Source of the DNA: Penicillium oxalicum
Lineage: Eukaryota > Ascomycota > Eurotiomycetes > Eurotiales > Aspergillaceae
Assembly (NCBI RefSeq): GCF_001723175.1
Contig: NC_064655.1
Coordinates: 2,728,001 to 2,792,000, forward strand
Length of the DNA: 64,000 nucleotides
Direction of reading: 5' to 3'
The notes under the pieces are model-generated. The model searched no databases. It had not been told where the DNA came from and saw only the letters and a list, made by a program, of their open reading frames with translations. The position numbers and the translations under genes are program-made. Shown here piece by piece: positions 12,600 to 24,674 of the stretch (position 1 is the first letter of the stretch; every line of letters begins with the position of its first letter).

Positions 12600-13279
12600 G
12601 TCCTGCTGTCCGCCGGGTGACTCTCCCTCTTTTGTGTCCGTTCAGCGTCCAGAGTGTCCACCTCTTTTTCTCCCCCTCTCTTTCCTCTCCACTGACTAAA
12701 CCATCCACCATATCCACCTGGCACCAACCCTACTCTCTCTCAATCCACCATCCCGTGCATTTCCTCCACTCCACCCGCTCTCTTGCTCTTCTCTTTTGCC
12801 TCTCTGCCTCTTCCTTCCTCTCCCAAACCCACTCGACCCTGAGCTTGCTCCTTCCTCAACCACCCCTCCCCCCCCCCTTCCCTTTCACCCACCCGCTTGC
12901 CTTTTTCCGCTCGATCTTCCTCCCACTGCCACTGCCATCCCTCCTCCTACCAAGTCTACTTTGTCCCCAGCCAAAAACACATACGGAGACATCGGCAATT
13001 GCGTTGACTTTCTGCGGTCCTTGCTAGTTCCCCACTCCGTTTACTCTGCAGGCCCCTCGTTCCGTGAGAGTGTCCCCTCCAGAACTCCTGCCGTCTGGAT
13101 TCAATCCCTGAGCCCCTCTTCGATCTCGATACTTTCTGCCCCCTCCTTCATATCTTCGCACCCTCCTTCTCTTCCCCTCCCTCCCCTCCTCTCTCCTCTC
13201 CCTTCCTTCCAAAATCTCCCCATCTATCGGCCCGTCCTATTCCCCCGCTCCGACCGCGTCCGATTTCCAACTGCCCGCC
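12600..13279 (+). promoter_or_regulatory. Pyrimidine-rich leader/core promoter region of rasB
   Basis: The roughly 680 bases before the rasB ATG are strongly C/T-biased on the coding strand. This is a common feature of promoter-proximal and 5' untranslated DNA of highly expressed or regulated Aspergillaceae genes. I see no clear TATA box close to the start. The long leader suggests translational control, which is an inference only. Confidence 0.5.
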
Positions 13280-14309
13280 ATGTCGGGCAAAATGACATTG
13301 TACAAGCTGGTGGTGCTCGGGGATGGAGGTGTTGGAAAGACAGCTCTGACAATCCAGGTTGGTTCACGATCTCCTCGTCTTGCCCCCCCCCCTACGCGTT
13401 TGATTCTCTTCCGGCGCTGGGAACTCCTTTTCCAAGAGTGCAAGGACCGACTGCGAATCCCATCCGATCGTCCAGGTCGTGCGAGGAGCTTTTCCAGACA
13501 AGTTCTCCACGCGCGCAACGATCGGGGTGCATGCGGGAGCTCACGGTGGCGGAACCGGAATGATCTCCCACCCTCCTCCTCTCCTTCCCCTTTCAGGTCC
13601 CGCAAACTACCAGGATGAAAAGCGATTGCTAACGGGGAATACCTTCTGCTCATCATAGTTGTGCCTCAATCATTTCGTGGAGACGTATGACCCTACTATT
13701 GAAGACTCGTACCGAAAGCAAGTGGTCATCGACCAACAGTCATGCATGCTCGAAGTGCTGGACACCGCGGGCCAGGAGGAATACACGGCACTGCGCGACC
13801 AGTGGATCCGCGACGGCGAAGGCTTCGTTCTTGTCTACAGCATTACCTCGAGAGCCTCGTTCTCTCGCATCACCAAGTTTTACAACCAAATCAAAATGGT
13901 CAAGGAGTCCGCCAGCTCTGGTTCGCCATCCGGTACCAGCTACCTCGGCTCACCCGTCACGTCCACCCCGGGTGGACCGACATTGCCCGTACCCGTGATG
14001 CTGGTGGGAAACAAGAGTGACAAGGCCATGGAACGCGCAGTCTCTGCACAGGAGGGTCAAGCGTTGGCCAAGGAGCTCGGTTGTGAATTCGTCGAGGCCT
14101 CGGCGAAGAACTGCATCAATGTGGAAAAGGCCTTTTATGACGTGGTGCGCATGCTTCGTCAACAGCGCCAAAACACACAAAATTCCAAGGGCCGCGGAGG
14201 CGGCGCGCATGGCTCTTCCGGCCGAGATCGGGACGCGGGCCCTGAATACCCAAAGTCATTCCGTCCAGATCGGCGACATCGTAGTCGGCTGAACTGCGTG
14301 CTGCTTTGA
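13280..14309 (+). CDS. rasB: RasB-type small GTPase
   Basis: Two exons, 13280-13357 and 13659-14309, separated by a 301-base GT-AG intron; the product is 242 residues. It is a membrane-anchored molecular switch; the fungal RasB branch acts in polarity and hyphal morphogenesis. Seen: P-loop GDGGVGKT at residues 14-21, effector loop [13 protein letters not shown], switch [16 protein letters not shown], the guanine-specificity motif GNKSDK, and EASAK. Between the central strand and NKSD there is a Ser/Gly/Pro-rich inner insertion of about 25 residues ([16 protein letters not shown] and on) that is absent from classical Ras and typical of fungal RasB proteins. A basic hypervariable tail ends in CVLL; a leucine in the last CaaX position predicts geranylgeranylation. 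Exon 1 holds only the P-loop. The call is firm. Confidence 0.96.
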
Positions 14310-17300
14310 GTCCACCAGCAGAACGATTCTGGCATATGATTACAGCTCGTCCGCAACATTTGATGCAGCGTCCATCTCTCGTTGGCCCATAGGGGGGGAA
14401 TTGAGCTTTGTACTTGTGATAGTGATCACCGCACGATGGCCAACTGTCCCCCCCCCCTCCCCCCTTTCCCTTCTTCCTCCTTCCCCTCCCTCTTCGTTCG
14501 ACCTCGCTTCCGTCATTCTCGCCAGTCGCTTGATGCGCACTCGTCCTTGTCCACATGATCCACTCCAAACTTTTCTCCATCCCCATCATCCAATTTTGCA
14601 TCGCCGGGGACGGATGGGTTCTGTCTTTCTGGTCTTCTCAACTGTGTTTGGCGTCGGCGGTCTTCTTTTGCACACTTACAATTGCGCCTTCTTGCTCAAA
14701 CTCGACCCAGCCATATTCTCCAAAGGGCAAATCTGCAACCTTTCCATTTTCGTTTTGCTTCTGCTCCTTTTTTTTTCCGATCGCGACTCGAACCTGGGCG
14801 AAACTAGCAGGGGTTGTCTCGGGGACTCGATCCGGGGCGGTTCGCAACCGCGACGAGGGACCTAACTCGCGCTCGGCCTGCGGACCAGACGCTTATACTC
14901 CCTGTTCGACCAAGGCTGCAAGGAGGCTATGGCGCGTACGAAATTGCCACTGGGTCGTCCCCAAGCGGAAATTCTCATACGATCCTCGTGGCTCATTGTC
15001 GATCCCGCTTTTCATGGCGCGTACGCGTTCAGCCGACTCGTGCCGGATCGGTCCTCCGACGGTCATTGGAGGGGGGCCAATTTGCAAATCTTCTCAGAAC
15101 CGGGCAGAGGATGTGATCACAGGAATCTCCGGTCATCTTTCCGGATCCAGATCGACCTTATGCGCATATCGCTTTTCGGGTCACGAGACTGGAAGGTTGC
15201 AGTCGCACATTAGCAGGCATTTCGATATGATACCCTACGACGACGCTTGTTTTCTGCTTTTTTTTCTGCTTCGTTCTTCTTAATATCCGCCATTAAACAA
15301 TCATCATTTGTTTTCCTCCCGCATTGCTTCGTCATGCCATTCCTCTCCTCTTCTCTTTCTCCTCTCTCCTCTACTCTTCTCTGTGCCTATCTCACCTCCC
15401 TTTCTCCCCCTGATCATCAATCACCTTTCGTACGTCGGTGAACGGGACCTGGATGCATTTATCTCCAATACCTTACTTAGATCCAATGAGCACTAATTGT
15501 GTACCCGCGAGGCGCCAGGCACGGGCTTGTTAGACTCGGACCCCTTCTCTCTGGGTAGAAAACATAGGGCTCCCACGCACGAGGCTGACGGCTGCCTGGT
15601 TCATGAACCTTTTATTGCAAATCTTGAGAGGGCAATGGAAGATCCACAAAGCCCCCCACCCCCGTTGCACTTGACGGTCCGGTGGAAGAAGAGTTGCTTT
15701 GGACGGTTGGAGGAAGATCCCTATTGAACGTGCCACTGCTATTGACAACCGGGAGAAACAAGAGTGTGGACCAGATCGACTCAATCTCACAATCGGCGAA
15801 TTTGGTCTCTTTCTGAGCGATTCTCATTCTCCACGTGATTTTGCCTGGGATCCAACATGATACCACGCCGCACCTGTGCTATAATCCAAGCTTTTCGACC
15901 TTCCCACTACGAGTCACTTGTTGATAGGAATAGATCAACTGCGCTATCGATCGGATACCTACTTACCATTCTCTTCACATAGCCAATACCCGAAAAAAGC
16001 ATGCGGTTTTTCTCTTTCGGGGGTTGACGGTTTTATTTATGTGAAACTTTGAACCGGGATTGTAAATTTGTAGTTTTTAGTTTGGACTGTGCATGGGTCT
16101 TTTGACTGTGGCTCCACGAGTTTTCTACACTGTTTTTCTAATTAAGCCTCCCTGGAGTCCAACCTTGATGTCCTGGTCTGGATGAACGGGCGACGATTCA
16201 TACCCTATTCCCGCATGGAGAATGACATGTATTCAGTGTGGTTGAGATGGGCACTAGCCTTACGCAGTGATGTTGATCAGTAGCTATTAGTTCAAGGAAA
16301 GGAGGGGCTATTTGAGAGGAAAAGTAGCCAATTCAAAAAAAAACCATCTACTCTCTACTGCCGGGGCGTGGCTACAACTACTAGAAGTGGATAGAAAGGC
16401 TTCATAATCTTCTTCATGATGCCCGCTCTCCTGTGTTCCCCCCTCCCCCACTAACAGCCCGGCAGACCTAGTAGGGAGTCCCTGCTCTATTACAGCCGAT
16501 AAGAAGTATGCCTGTGCATACCCGACAGGTCTCCAGGCGCCGGAAGTTGATCGCCGAAACATCTCCGAATCTCCAGTAGGTACGGTACGTACATACCCTT
16601 TGGCCCGGGACCTCGGGTGCCAGGGTCCTCCCACCCTCAATGCATGTTGATCAGACTTTACTGAGTACCTACACGGTCCCTAATTGGAGGCCGTCGATTG
16701 ACATTCCAAGTCAGATGGTAGTTGAGAGCTATCGGGCCTTCGGATCAGGGGGTTGTCGATAGGTGTATGGATCACATCCTCCTCCGAGGTACAAGGTACA
16801 GAACCGGGCGACTCGACCGAGCCGCATTATATAAAGGGTATCGGGAAGGACTATCTCCAGCGCTCTAGTGTCTGTATAGTCGTGAGTTCCCTCGTCCAAA
16901 GAGGTATCTTCCAACTGCTGTGATTGATTCTCTTTCTTTGAGCACGTCAGATTGCTCTGGGCGATTTTTTTGTGATTCTCTCCTGCGCAAGATCATCCTT
17001 CGACTTTCCAAATTGGGTGAATTTCGACATCTGCTTGGTTTTCCGTTTCGCGACAGTTTCCTGAAGGACACGGGTACCAAATCGACCGCTTTGCACACGT
17101 TGTGTCTGTGATCACAAGTCTTCCGCCTAAACCGTTTGGACGGAAGAAGGTTTTCCTCTCCGCATTTTCCCCAGTCCAGATCCATCGCCATCATCTTTGC
17201 CCCCCCTCATTTTCCCCTCATTCCCTCTGCCCTCCCCCCACACGCGGTGACCACCAAAACACTCTCTGGGAGCCGAGGAGAGGACCTGGACGCAGCCCCG

Positions 17301-17449
17301 AAACAAGACGATTGTCATTTCAAACGATTCAATTTTACATTTCTACAAAGCTGGAATTGCAACCAGGGCAATCAAATCACCCTGTTCGAGTCCTGAAGCC
17401 TGGAATTGCGATCTTTCTTTTTTGTGACCTTTGCATCTGATCAACAACC
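14310..17449. other. Intergenic sequence between rasB and the CoA synthetase gene
   Basis: About 3.1 kb without a supportable gene. The left part should include the rasB 3' untranslated region. The region has C/T-rich stretches (14440-14520 and 15330-15420). A TATATAAAG sequence lies at 16828-16836, and the final 300 bases are C/T-rich leader-like DNA ahead of the CoA synthetase ATG. Confidence 0.5.
16828..16836 (+). promoter_or_regulatory. TATA-like element upstream of the CoA synthetase gene
   Basis: The string TATATAAAG matches a TATA box on the + strand. It lies about 620 bases before the ATG, so it would imply a long leader. It could equally be fortuitous. Confidence 0.3.
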
Positions 17450-19826
17450 ATGTCACCACATCCTCAGCAGGTTGCCCACGCAGCTTCCCTTTCCGATCCA
17501 GAGTCCTTCTGGATCGAGCACGCACAACGACTTCACTGGCATAAGCCTCCATCACGCGCCTTGACGCGGCGCACCAAGAAACTCCCTAGTGGAGTGCAGC
17601 ATGAGCATTGGTCGTGGTTCCCGGATGGAGAAATCTCCACGACCTACAACTGTGTGGATCGCCATGTGCTGGCTGGTCGGGGCGAGGATATTGCGATCGT
17701 TTGGGAGTCTCCGGTCACGGGGATGGTGGAGCGGTATTCGTATGCTCGATTGTTGGACGAAGTAGAAGTGTTGGCGGGCGTGTTGAGGGAGGAAGGGGTG
17801 AAGAAGGGTGATGTGGTGATTATTTACAGTATGTTGCCCTCCCCGGACTCTCCCTCTTGGATGATTCCCTCTTTCCCCTTTGGCACCGGGGGAGGCAATG
17901 CATCGGTAGCGCCAGCGATGTGGTCGGCGCAAGAGACACACGGGATAGAAATCCGTCCTGTTGTCCCCCGCAATGTCCAAATCGTGTGTACCCACTGACC
18001 ATCTCCACTTTTTAGTGCCCATGATCCCCGCCGCCCTCGTGGCTGCGTTGCAATCACGCGCCTCGGGCGATCCACGCCGCGTTTTTTGGGGGCTTCGCCG
18101 CGCAGTCGCTGGCGCAGCGGATTGAGGCCGCCCGGCCCCGGGCAATCATGACCGCTTCTTGCGGAATCGAGGGGTCCAAGGGACCCATTGATTATCGACC
18201 CTTGGTGGAAGGGGCGGTGCAGGCGAGTCGCTTCAAGCCGGAGAAAGTGATTGTCTGGCAGCGAGATCAGCTCCGGTGGAACAATCCGGATAAGTTGGGT
18301 GGACAGCGAAATTGGCAGCGTCTGGTGAAGAGTGCGAGGATGAGGGGAGTGCGAGCCGGCGCGGTTCCGGTGAAAAGCACGGATGGGTTATACGTGATTT
18401 ATACCAGTGGTGAGTCTGACAAGACGTTTCCTCCGTCGATTGGGAAGAAAGCGGTTATAGCACGGGGGGATTTTTTCCCTTCTTTCTAATACTGAATCGC
18501 CAGGAACGACGGGCCTACCCAAGGGTGTTCTCCGTGAAGCAGGCGGCCACGCCGTCGGTCTGGACCTTTCGATCCGAATGTTATTCAATGTCAACGGTCC
18601 CGGGGATGTCATGTTTTGTGCCTCGGACATTGGATGGGTCGTGGGACACTCATACATTCTATACGCACCTTTACTGGTCGGTGCAACGACGACCGTGATG
18701 TTCGAGGGCAAACCGGTCGGAACTCCGGACGCCGGAACTTTTTGGCGCGTCATTGAAAAGCACAACGTGAATACGCTCTTCACGCACACCACGGGCCATG
18801 CGAGCCATTCGAAAGGACGACCCTGGTGACCGTCTCTTCAAAGAGGTCGGCAAGCGAGGAGGTCTCAAGTCCCTCCGTGGTCTGTTCCTCGCCGGCGAAC
18901 GGAGCGAGCCCAGTATCGTGCGGGCATATCAAGACCTTCTCACTGCGCACGCCGCTCCCGGTGCCACCGTCATAGACAACTGGTGGTCGTCCGAGTCTGG
19001 GTCTCCCATCACCGGTCTGGCGCTGAACGGAGATGGACGGGCCGCAGCTGCATCCGCAGTGCCGAAATCTCCCGCCAAGCCACTCCCCATTCGACCAGGT
19101 TCAGCCGGCCTTCCTATGCCTGGGTTCGATGTCCGCATCGTCGATGATGCTGGAACCGAGGTGCCCGCCGGTACGATGGGCAATATTGTGATGGCGACCC
19201 CTCTCGCGCCCACCGCATTTACCAATCTCTTCGAAGACGACGAGCGCTTCTATCGCGGATACCTGAAACGGTTTGACGGTCGCTGGGTCGATACCGGTGA
19301 TGCAGGTATGATCGACGAAGACGGCTATGTGCACATCATGTCTCGGAGTGATGATATTATCAACGTGGCCGCACATCGATTCAGTACGGGCGCGATCGAA
19401 CAAGCCATCCTCTCACATCCGGCCATTAGCGAAGCCAGTGTGGTGGGGATCCCCGATGCCCTCAAGGGTCATTTACCATTCGCGTTTATCCATTTACGAT
19501 CCAGCGTCGGGGCGGAACTGCCGGCGACGGTGCCCGAGACGCTATTCCGGGAGGTCAATACGCTGGTGCGCGAACAGATTGGTGCCATCGCCTCGTTGGG
19601 TGGAATGATCCAGGGAAGAGGGATGATTCCCAAGACGAGGAGTGGGAAGACCCTGCGACGTGTTTTGAGGTCGTTGGTCGAGAATGGGGTCGAGGGCAAG
19701 TTTGACGAAGTTGTGAATGTTCCACCGACGGTGGAGGATATAAGTGTGGTCGAGGTTGCTAGGGCCCGAGTGAAGGATTACTTTATGGAGAAGGGAGTGA
19801 GTAGTGGTATTAGAGCCAAGTTGTGA
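17450..19826 (+). CDS. pcsA: Propionyl/acetyl-CoA synthetase-like ligase, frame-disrupted, peroxisomal tail
   Basis: An AMP-forming acyl-CoA synthetase of the ACSS3/propionyl-CoA synthetase type, which activates short-chain acids to CoA thioesters. Exons: 17450-17828, 18016-18409 and 18504-19826; both introns are GT-AG. Seen: N-terminal ACS segment (DPESFWIEHAQRLHW), P-loop YTSGTTGLPKG spanning intron 2, ASDIGWVVGH, WWSSESGSPI, VDTGDAG, and a C-terminal TRSGKTLRR carrying the catalytic, acetylation-controlled lysine. The last three residues AKL fit a PTS1 peroxisomal signal. The frame breaks three times: an apparent base loss near 18050, another near 18065-18069, and an apparent base gain near 18790-18805. 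Homology continues across each break, and the exons total 2096 bases, one short of a multiple of three. This is either a recent pseudogene or sequence error. About 698 residues would be expected. Acid specificity is inferred from resemblance. Confidence 0.85.
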
Positions 19827-21346
19827 GGTGGTGAAAGGACAGTCTTGTACATCTTGGTCTTTGATTGCAAGTGGGATGACTTGGACATACTGCATAAGTA
19901 CATGCTACATACAACATACAACAGCGTGACTCGACAAACTACCTTGTGCTATTTGTGCTATACGGGAGATTTGGATCTAGAGATGACGAATCATACAGCT
20001 GAGACATGCCTGATACATGGAATCTGTAGAGTTTTATCTCAATAGGGACTCTTATCGTAGAAAATAACTTGCAGAACCTCAATCGGATCAACATTGAAAT
20101 GAAGCTGATTTATTCCTCTCTCCGCTAATGGCAGTTAAGACAGGATGGGAAAACACGCTTTCAATGGGGGGGTAGGGGGGTAGAACTAATGGTGTGCTGT
20201 TAGTGAAATACGATACTCAAAAAAACTTAACAAAGATCTAATAAAACAAGACTCATCCATCCTCTGTTAATTGCAGGAAAATAGAGAGTGATCATAATAA
20301 CGATCATAAAGTACAGTTATAACTTGATAATCAAATTATTCTTTTCTTGATGTCTCCCCCTGTTTTCTATGTTATGTTTAATTTGGGTGGTCTTTCAAGG
20401 TTGAGGATCTGCGAGCGAGTGGAGGGAATGAAGGAGGAGGTTTTGAATTCATTTGTTAGGATGGATCAATGGCTAGTGATCAGGCTTGGTTCATTTTCAT
20501 GGTGGATTCGAGTGTCACGCTTCTTGAGGGGATAATACATTGAGCTACAAAGTAATGCGGGTATCTTCTCCCGTGTTTCTTTTCAGGTCATGAATGAAAG
20601 AAGGGAGGAGGTGAAGGTTTCAGTGTGACGATTTTGACAATTTCGACGACCTTGAACGTGTCTTTTGGCGTACTCAGCTGGTTCAAATGTTTCTTGAACA
20701 AATATCTCCCACGAGAAGAGAATATTTTTGACCAGGAATCTCAATCTCAAAGTGAATTTGAATATGTACCTTATCAGATCAATATAGCAAGTCCTGTCGA
20801 TATTTGTTTGAGAAGACGTGACCATTGAATCGGAGACGAGAGCATGAACTCGAAGTACATTCTGCAAGTCATTCATTGTTCAAGTCTAAAAGAGACTATT
20901 TTTATTCGTGCGGATACCCACTGATCCAGTCTATATCAAAGACTCTTTGTGTGCTCCATTCATTTATGCTCTCGAATCTTCAGAGTAAACAAAAACAAGC
21001 CATTGTCTTCGGAAGCTGCTTCGGATCACGGACAATGGGCTTCATCTAGAATAGCCTCGACAAAAGTCACGTCGACCGTCGTAAATATAGTCACATCTTT
21101 CAGCATCGCAATCGCATCGTGTATAAGTATACGAACAGAGAGCATGCTCTGAATCTTCTCTATCACAAAATAGATCTGTTCATCCTTGGCTGCCTCTTCC
21201 TATGACTTTTGATAACTTTTCAAGCATCTCCAAACGACATTCCCATACCTTGCTCAAACTTCTCACCATCTTTTCCCTGCAATCAAGACCATTCATCTGA
21301 TTTCACCCGAATCCAATCATCCATTCCAAAAAAAAATAGAAACAAA
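19827..21346. other. AT-rich intergenic sequence downstream of the CoA synthetase gene
   Basis: No supportable gene. The DNA from about 20050 to 21150 is visibly more AT-rich than its surroundings. A TATAAG-like string near 21121 lies about 225 bases before the next ATG and could serve that gene. Confidence 0.45.
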
Positions 21347-22117
21347 ATGTCTTCATATTGGTGGATCCAGCTCAGGGAAACCTCCACAGACAACCAACCC
21401 GCCGACAGCCCAACTCGCTCCCCTACCAGACACTACGGTCCTTTCCAGACTCGCGGAGCCCAACTCCGCCAATGGATCGAAAATCCAGGTGAGCTCGCCT
21501 GTCCAACCACTCTCAGTCAACTAACTCTTTCAGAAATCCAAGCCCGTCACCACATCGCCATCATGCCCGCATCCCCGGGCAATGCCGACTTTGTCAATCT
21601 CTTTCGACATCTCAACCTCCCGACTCCTGTCAGCTCCCACGCCGAATCAGAGTATAGTTCCTTCGACTTGAACGAGATGAAAGTGGGATGGCATGGATTC
21701 ATCGGGCCCGGAGTAGTCTACATGGAAGATATCCACCACCGGGCGGGATCGAGATACTTTATCTCGGAGCTATCGCTCGCGTTTTACCGCGGGATGAGCT
21801 TTGCTGCTGCGAATCCGATCCGTCATGTCGTGTTTGTCCAGGTGATTCATCAGGAGACGATGGCGACGGTCTTGGCGGTATATGGGACTTTGGAGGTGGG
21901 GGCGAGATGGTGGCGGACGTGGGAGCGTGGAACGGCCGAGTTTGATGCGTTGTTGGGATCGCGCCGATTGGGAGAGTGGTTGGGTTTCTGGTGCTGGGTG
22001 GATTTCAACGTGGAACGAGGCGGATTGCACGAATTCATACGGTGAGTGTGGCGGTGGGGGTGAGCTGTCATATGGATTTTGAGATTGAAGTGATTAACTA
22101 GATTGGTGGGGGAGTAG
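21347..22117 (+). CDS. Unknown tryptophan-rich protein
   Basis: I do not recognise this family. The open frame starts at an ATG preceded by CAAA at 21347. A strong intron (GTGAGC, CTAAC branch-like string, TTTCAG) lies at 21489-21533; at 45 bases it is a multiple of three without a stop, so the frame is open with or without splicing. The unspliced 3' end stops at 22043-22045, but that TGA lies inside a GTGAGT donor. Splicing 22042-22101 to an acceptor after TTAACTAG would end the protein RLVGE with stop at 22115-22117, giving 221 residues. Visible traits are a Ser/Thr/Pro-rich N-terminus, many Trp residues clustered in the C-terminal half (ARWWRTWERG and WLGFWCWVDF), and no signal peptide or clear membrane helix. 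The length and hydrophobic periodicity look protein-like. Function is unknown. Confidence 0.65.
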
Positions 22118-24674
22118 GGGGGTGGGGGGGATTGGAGATTCGAGATGGATGCAGGCGTTTGACTGATGGGGGAGGATGAAAGAGAAGATATGCTGGATTG
22201 GAGTCAAGAAAAAAAAAGGTTCGTGACTATGATGTTTTGAATTGCTGGAGTATGCATGTTCATACATATTTTTGCGAGAAAACAAAATAAACGTTTTGAG
22301 TCGTCAAACGGGGGTTAGAAAACGGAAATGTAAACCCAGGCCGGGGATAAGATTTGCGCTTAAGCAACTCTTTCTTAGGTACCGGACTCGATCTTCGATT
22401 TTAGAATACTGGTATTTCACTGCGGAGCATTTTAGGCATTGACTTTGGACTTGGCTAAATGAAGCGACGAATGACTGGTGCATTTTTTGATTCGTCGCGA
22501 TCACAAAGACCTTGACCTCCATCAAAATCTCAGGTATTGACGCCAGAGGCGTACGGGGACCACTCGAGGAGTTTGATGGAAGTCGTGAGAGAGCCTCCCT
22601 TTTGGGGTTGAATGTGGGGAGTGATCAGATAAGCCAATCAAAGTTTCCACGCGGCTGTGATGCCGTCACCCAACACGCGCTCTCACCAGTTCCCACCAGA
22701 CCCAAAGTCGAGAGAGTCTTCTCCACTCTTCAACTCTCCCCATCACAAGAAGCTCGAATGCGACTAGGAGCTGTAGGAACTCGATAGCTCCGCACAGAGG
22801 AATCGCACAGTCACTATGCTATAGTTGTCGATGGCTTTCTGACAGCCATGGATTCATCTCAAAATGGGAAACTTTCAGACTCTATCCAACGATTATCGAT
22901 TCCCAAGAACTCGTGGGGCCTAGACGCAAGAACTCAATCGTGACACTCGCCCACGGTCCGCAGGTACATGCACGTGAGTCGTGACTGACGGCTGCTGGTC
23001 CCCCGACTTGAATCTAGCTTCTTACGCTCAAGGACGCGACCCCGCCGGCCAAATCTCATTTTCCTTTTGACCCCACACAAGCTTGATCAAAGTAGACACA
23101 GTGCAATCGCGAGGAAAGAGACAATAATCTTGACTGGTCTGGATTAGTCGGTCATTCAATCGACTTTTTTTCTCGTGTTTCCTCTCGATCCATGGAATCG
23201 CCTGGCGATCCCCGAAGCGGCTCACGACATCCGGCGCGAGGTTAAAGTTTCGATCTTACGACGAGCAGCAACCGGCGATGAGAAAAAAAAAAGCTCTTTG
23301 TCCTCGCCGATGAACTGAGAATATGATGGCACTAGCCAGATCCGGCGACCTTTTCTTGTAGAAATCTCCTGATTTCCATGACCCACCTAGGGATGGACAA
23401 GATGCTTCAACCTCTCTGACGGTGATACGAAATAATGAAACGGATGAATTCCTCTTCTGTATTGTGTGATAATGACCTCTTCCGGGTTGTTGACTCTGTG
23501 ATAAGATTTCAGAGACGAATGGTCTTAAGATACGAGTTGGTGGATGGGCTGGCACTCGATTCTAGACTCGAGTAGATCTGGCTTGATTTGGTGTTTCTTG
23601 TTTCACTCAAATGAGTAGTTCATGATTCCCCTCTTAGGATCAGTTCTCGCTTCTTTTGACCTTGATTGGTCTCATCACCACAACGTTGGCTAGAAGCTTA
23701 TTGCTCGGGTCGACCCCAGCCCGAGGGTTGTTGTATCTGAGCTCATCTTCGTCGCTTCGAGAGTCCTCTTCAGTATTGATGATAATCAGATTGAACTTTC
23801 CAAGCATATTACTAGGATGCACAGGCGCTTATCAACCACGGTTCGTCTCCAAATGATCCCCCTCTAGAACGATCGAGCTCGCGTCTAATTGAGCCCAGTG
23901 GCCTTGGGTGCACGAAGCTTTGACCAATCTCACGGGTTTGAAAGTTTCCTCGGTGCGAGCGTCAGCCAGATCCGGCGAAGTTCTAGAGTGGAGACTATCT
24001 CTGCTCCACCGTTTCTGAACCCTTGTATATATAGAATTTTCTTTCATTTTTGGTGCAGGGGTTCTCTGTGACCTCCCCCAGCCAGGTTGAAGTTTGGCGC
24101 TATTGTGGATGAGGTTTAGATGCTTGCCACGGGCCACTCTATTGCCAAGAGACTTTTTTCTTTGGTGATGGTTAAAATGAAGGTTTTGTTAGGCGCCACT
24201 TGTTCTTTACCGGAGAGTCAATGAGAGCATCAAGCATGGGAAAAGATGATGAGAACAAGGATCAAGAACGCGAGCTTAGACAGACTGCTCTAGAATTGCC
24301 TTGCCGGCCTTTTCTCCAACGAATTAGGCATTGCAAGGGAGTTGGTTTGAGGACCACACGACCATATGACCATGAGATTGTCTATCCGCCAAACAACGGG
24401 CTTCTGCAGTATGACTACTCTTTGGAACTGCCAACAGAGCGATGATCCATGACTCTATGAAGAGTGGTCTTTCAGGGATTTCTATTTCTCAACAATCTCA
24501 ATACAAGATCTATGACGGGGCCATTCGCGCAAAATGAGTATCTGGATTGCATTATTTAAACCACGCTTCTCCTCAACGAACAACTCGCTCTTTTTCCCCC
24601 CCCCCAAAGACATCAGAACTTAGTCCATCTTCACATCTGTATCTTCAAGTCTACTACTCGGTCCACGGTCCATC
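22118..24674. other. Intergenic sequence upstream of the small secreted protein gene
   Basis: No supportable gene in about 2.5 kb. The string CAGATCCGGCGA occurs twice (near 23337 and 23968) in otherwise different contexts. A TATATATAG string lies near 24026. Confidence 0.45.
24553..24560 (+). promoter_or_regulatory. TATA-like box of the small secreted protein gene
   Basis: TATTTAAA lies about 115 bases before the ATG at 24675 and is followed by a C-rich stretch and CT-rich leader. The distance suits a fungal TATA promoter driving this gene. Confidence 0.5.

Larger units (their letters stand above)
4981..12600. other. Long gene-free region between fprA and rasB
   Basis: About 7.6 kb with no coding region I can support. 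The open frames are under about 170 codons, lack recognisable motifs and mostly start at non-ATG codons. It contains homopolymer and low-complexity tracts: T/A runs near 6745-6773, a T-rich tract near 9287-9336, GA repeats near 10277-10298 and T runs near 11894-11953. The sequence becomes pyrimidine-rich toward the right end. It may hold promoter or enhancer sequence, or non-coding transcripts, for rasB. Confidence 0.5.

Noticed and set aside
12001..13279. Pro/Ser/Leu-rich open frames before rasB
   Set aside because: Their composition is explained by the pyrimidine-rich leader DNA; different frames give similar low-complexity products.
14780..14870. Possible tRNA-like sequence (GGTTCGAGTC on the minus strand)
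   Set aside because: No A-box or acceptor pairing is visible, and there is no T-run terminator on that strand.
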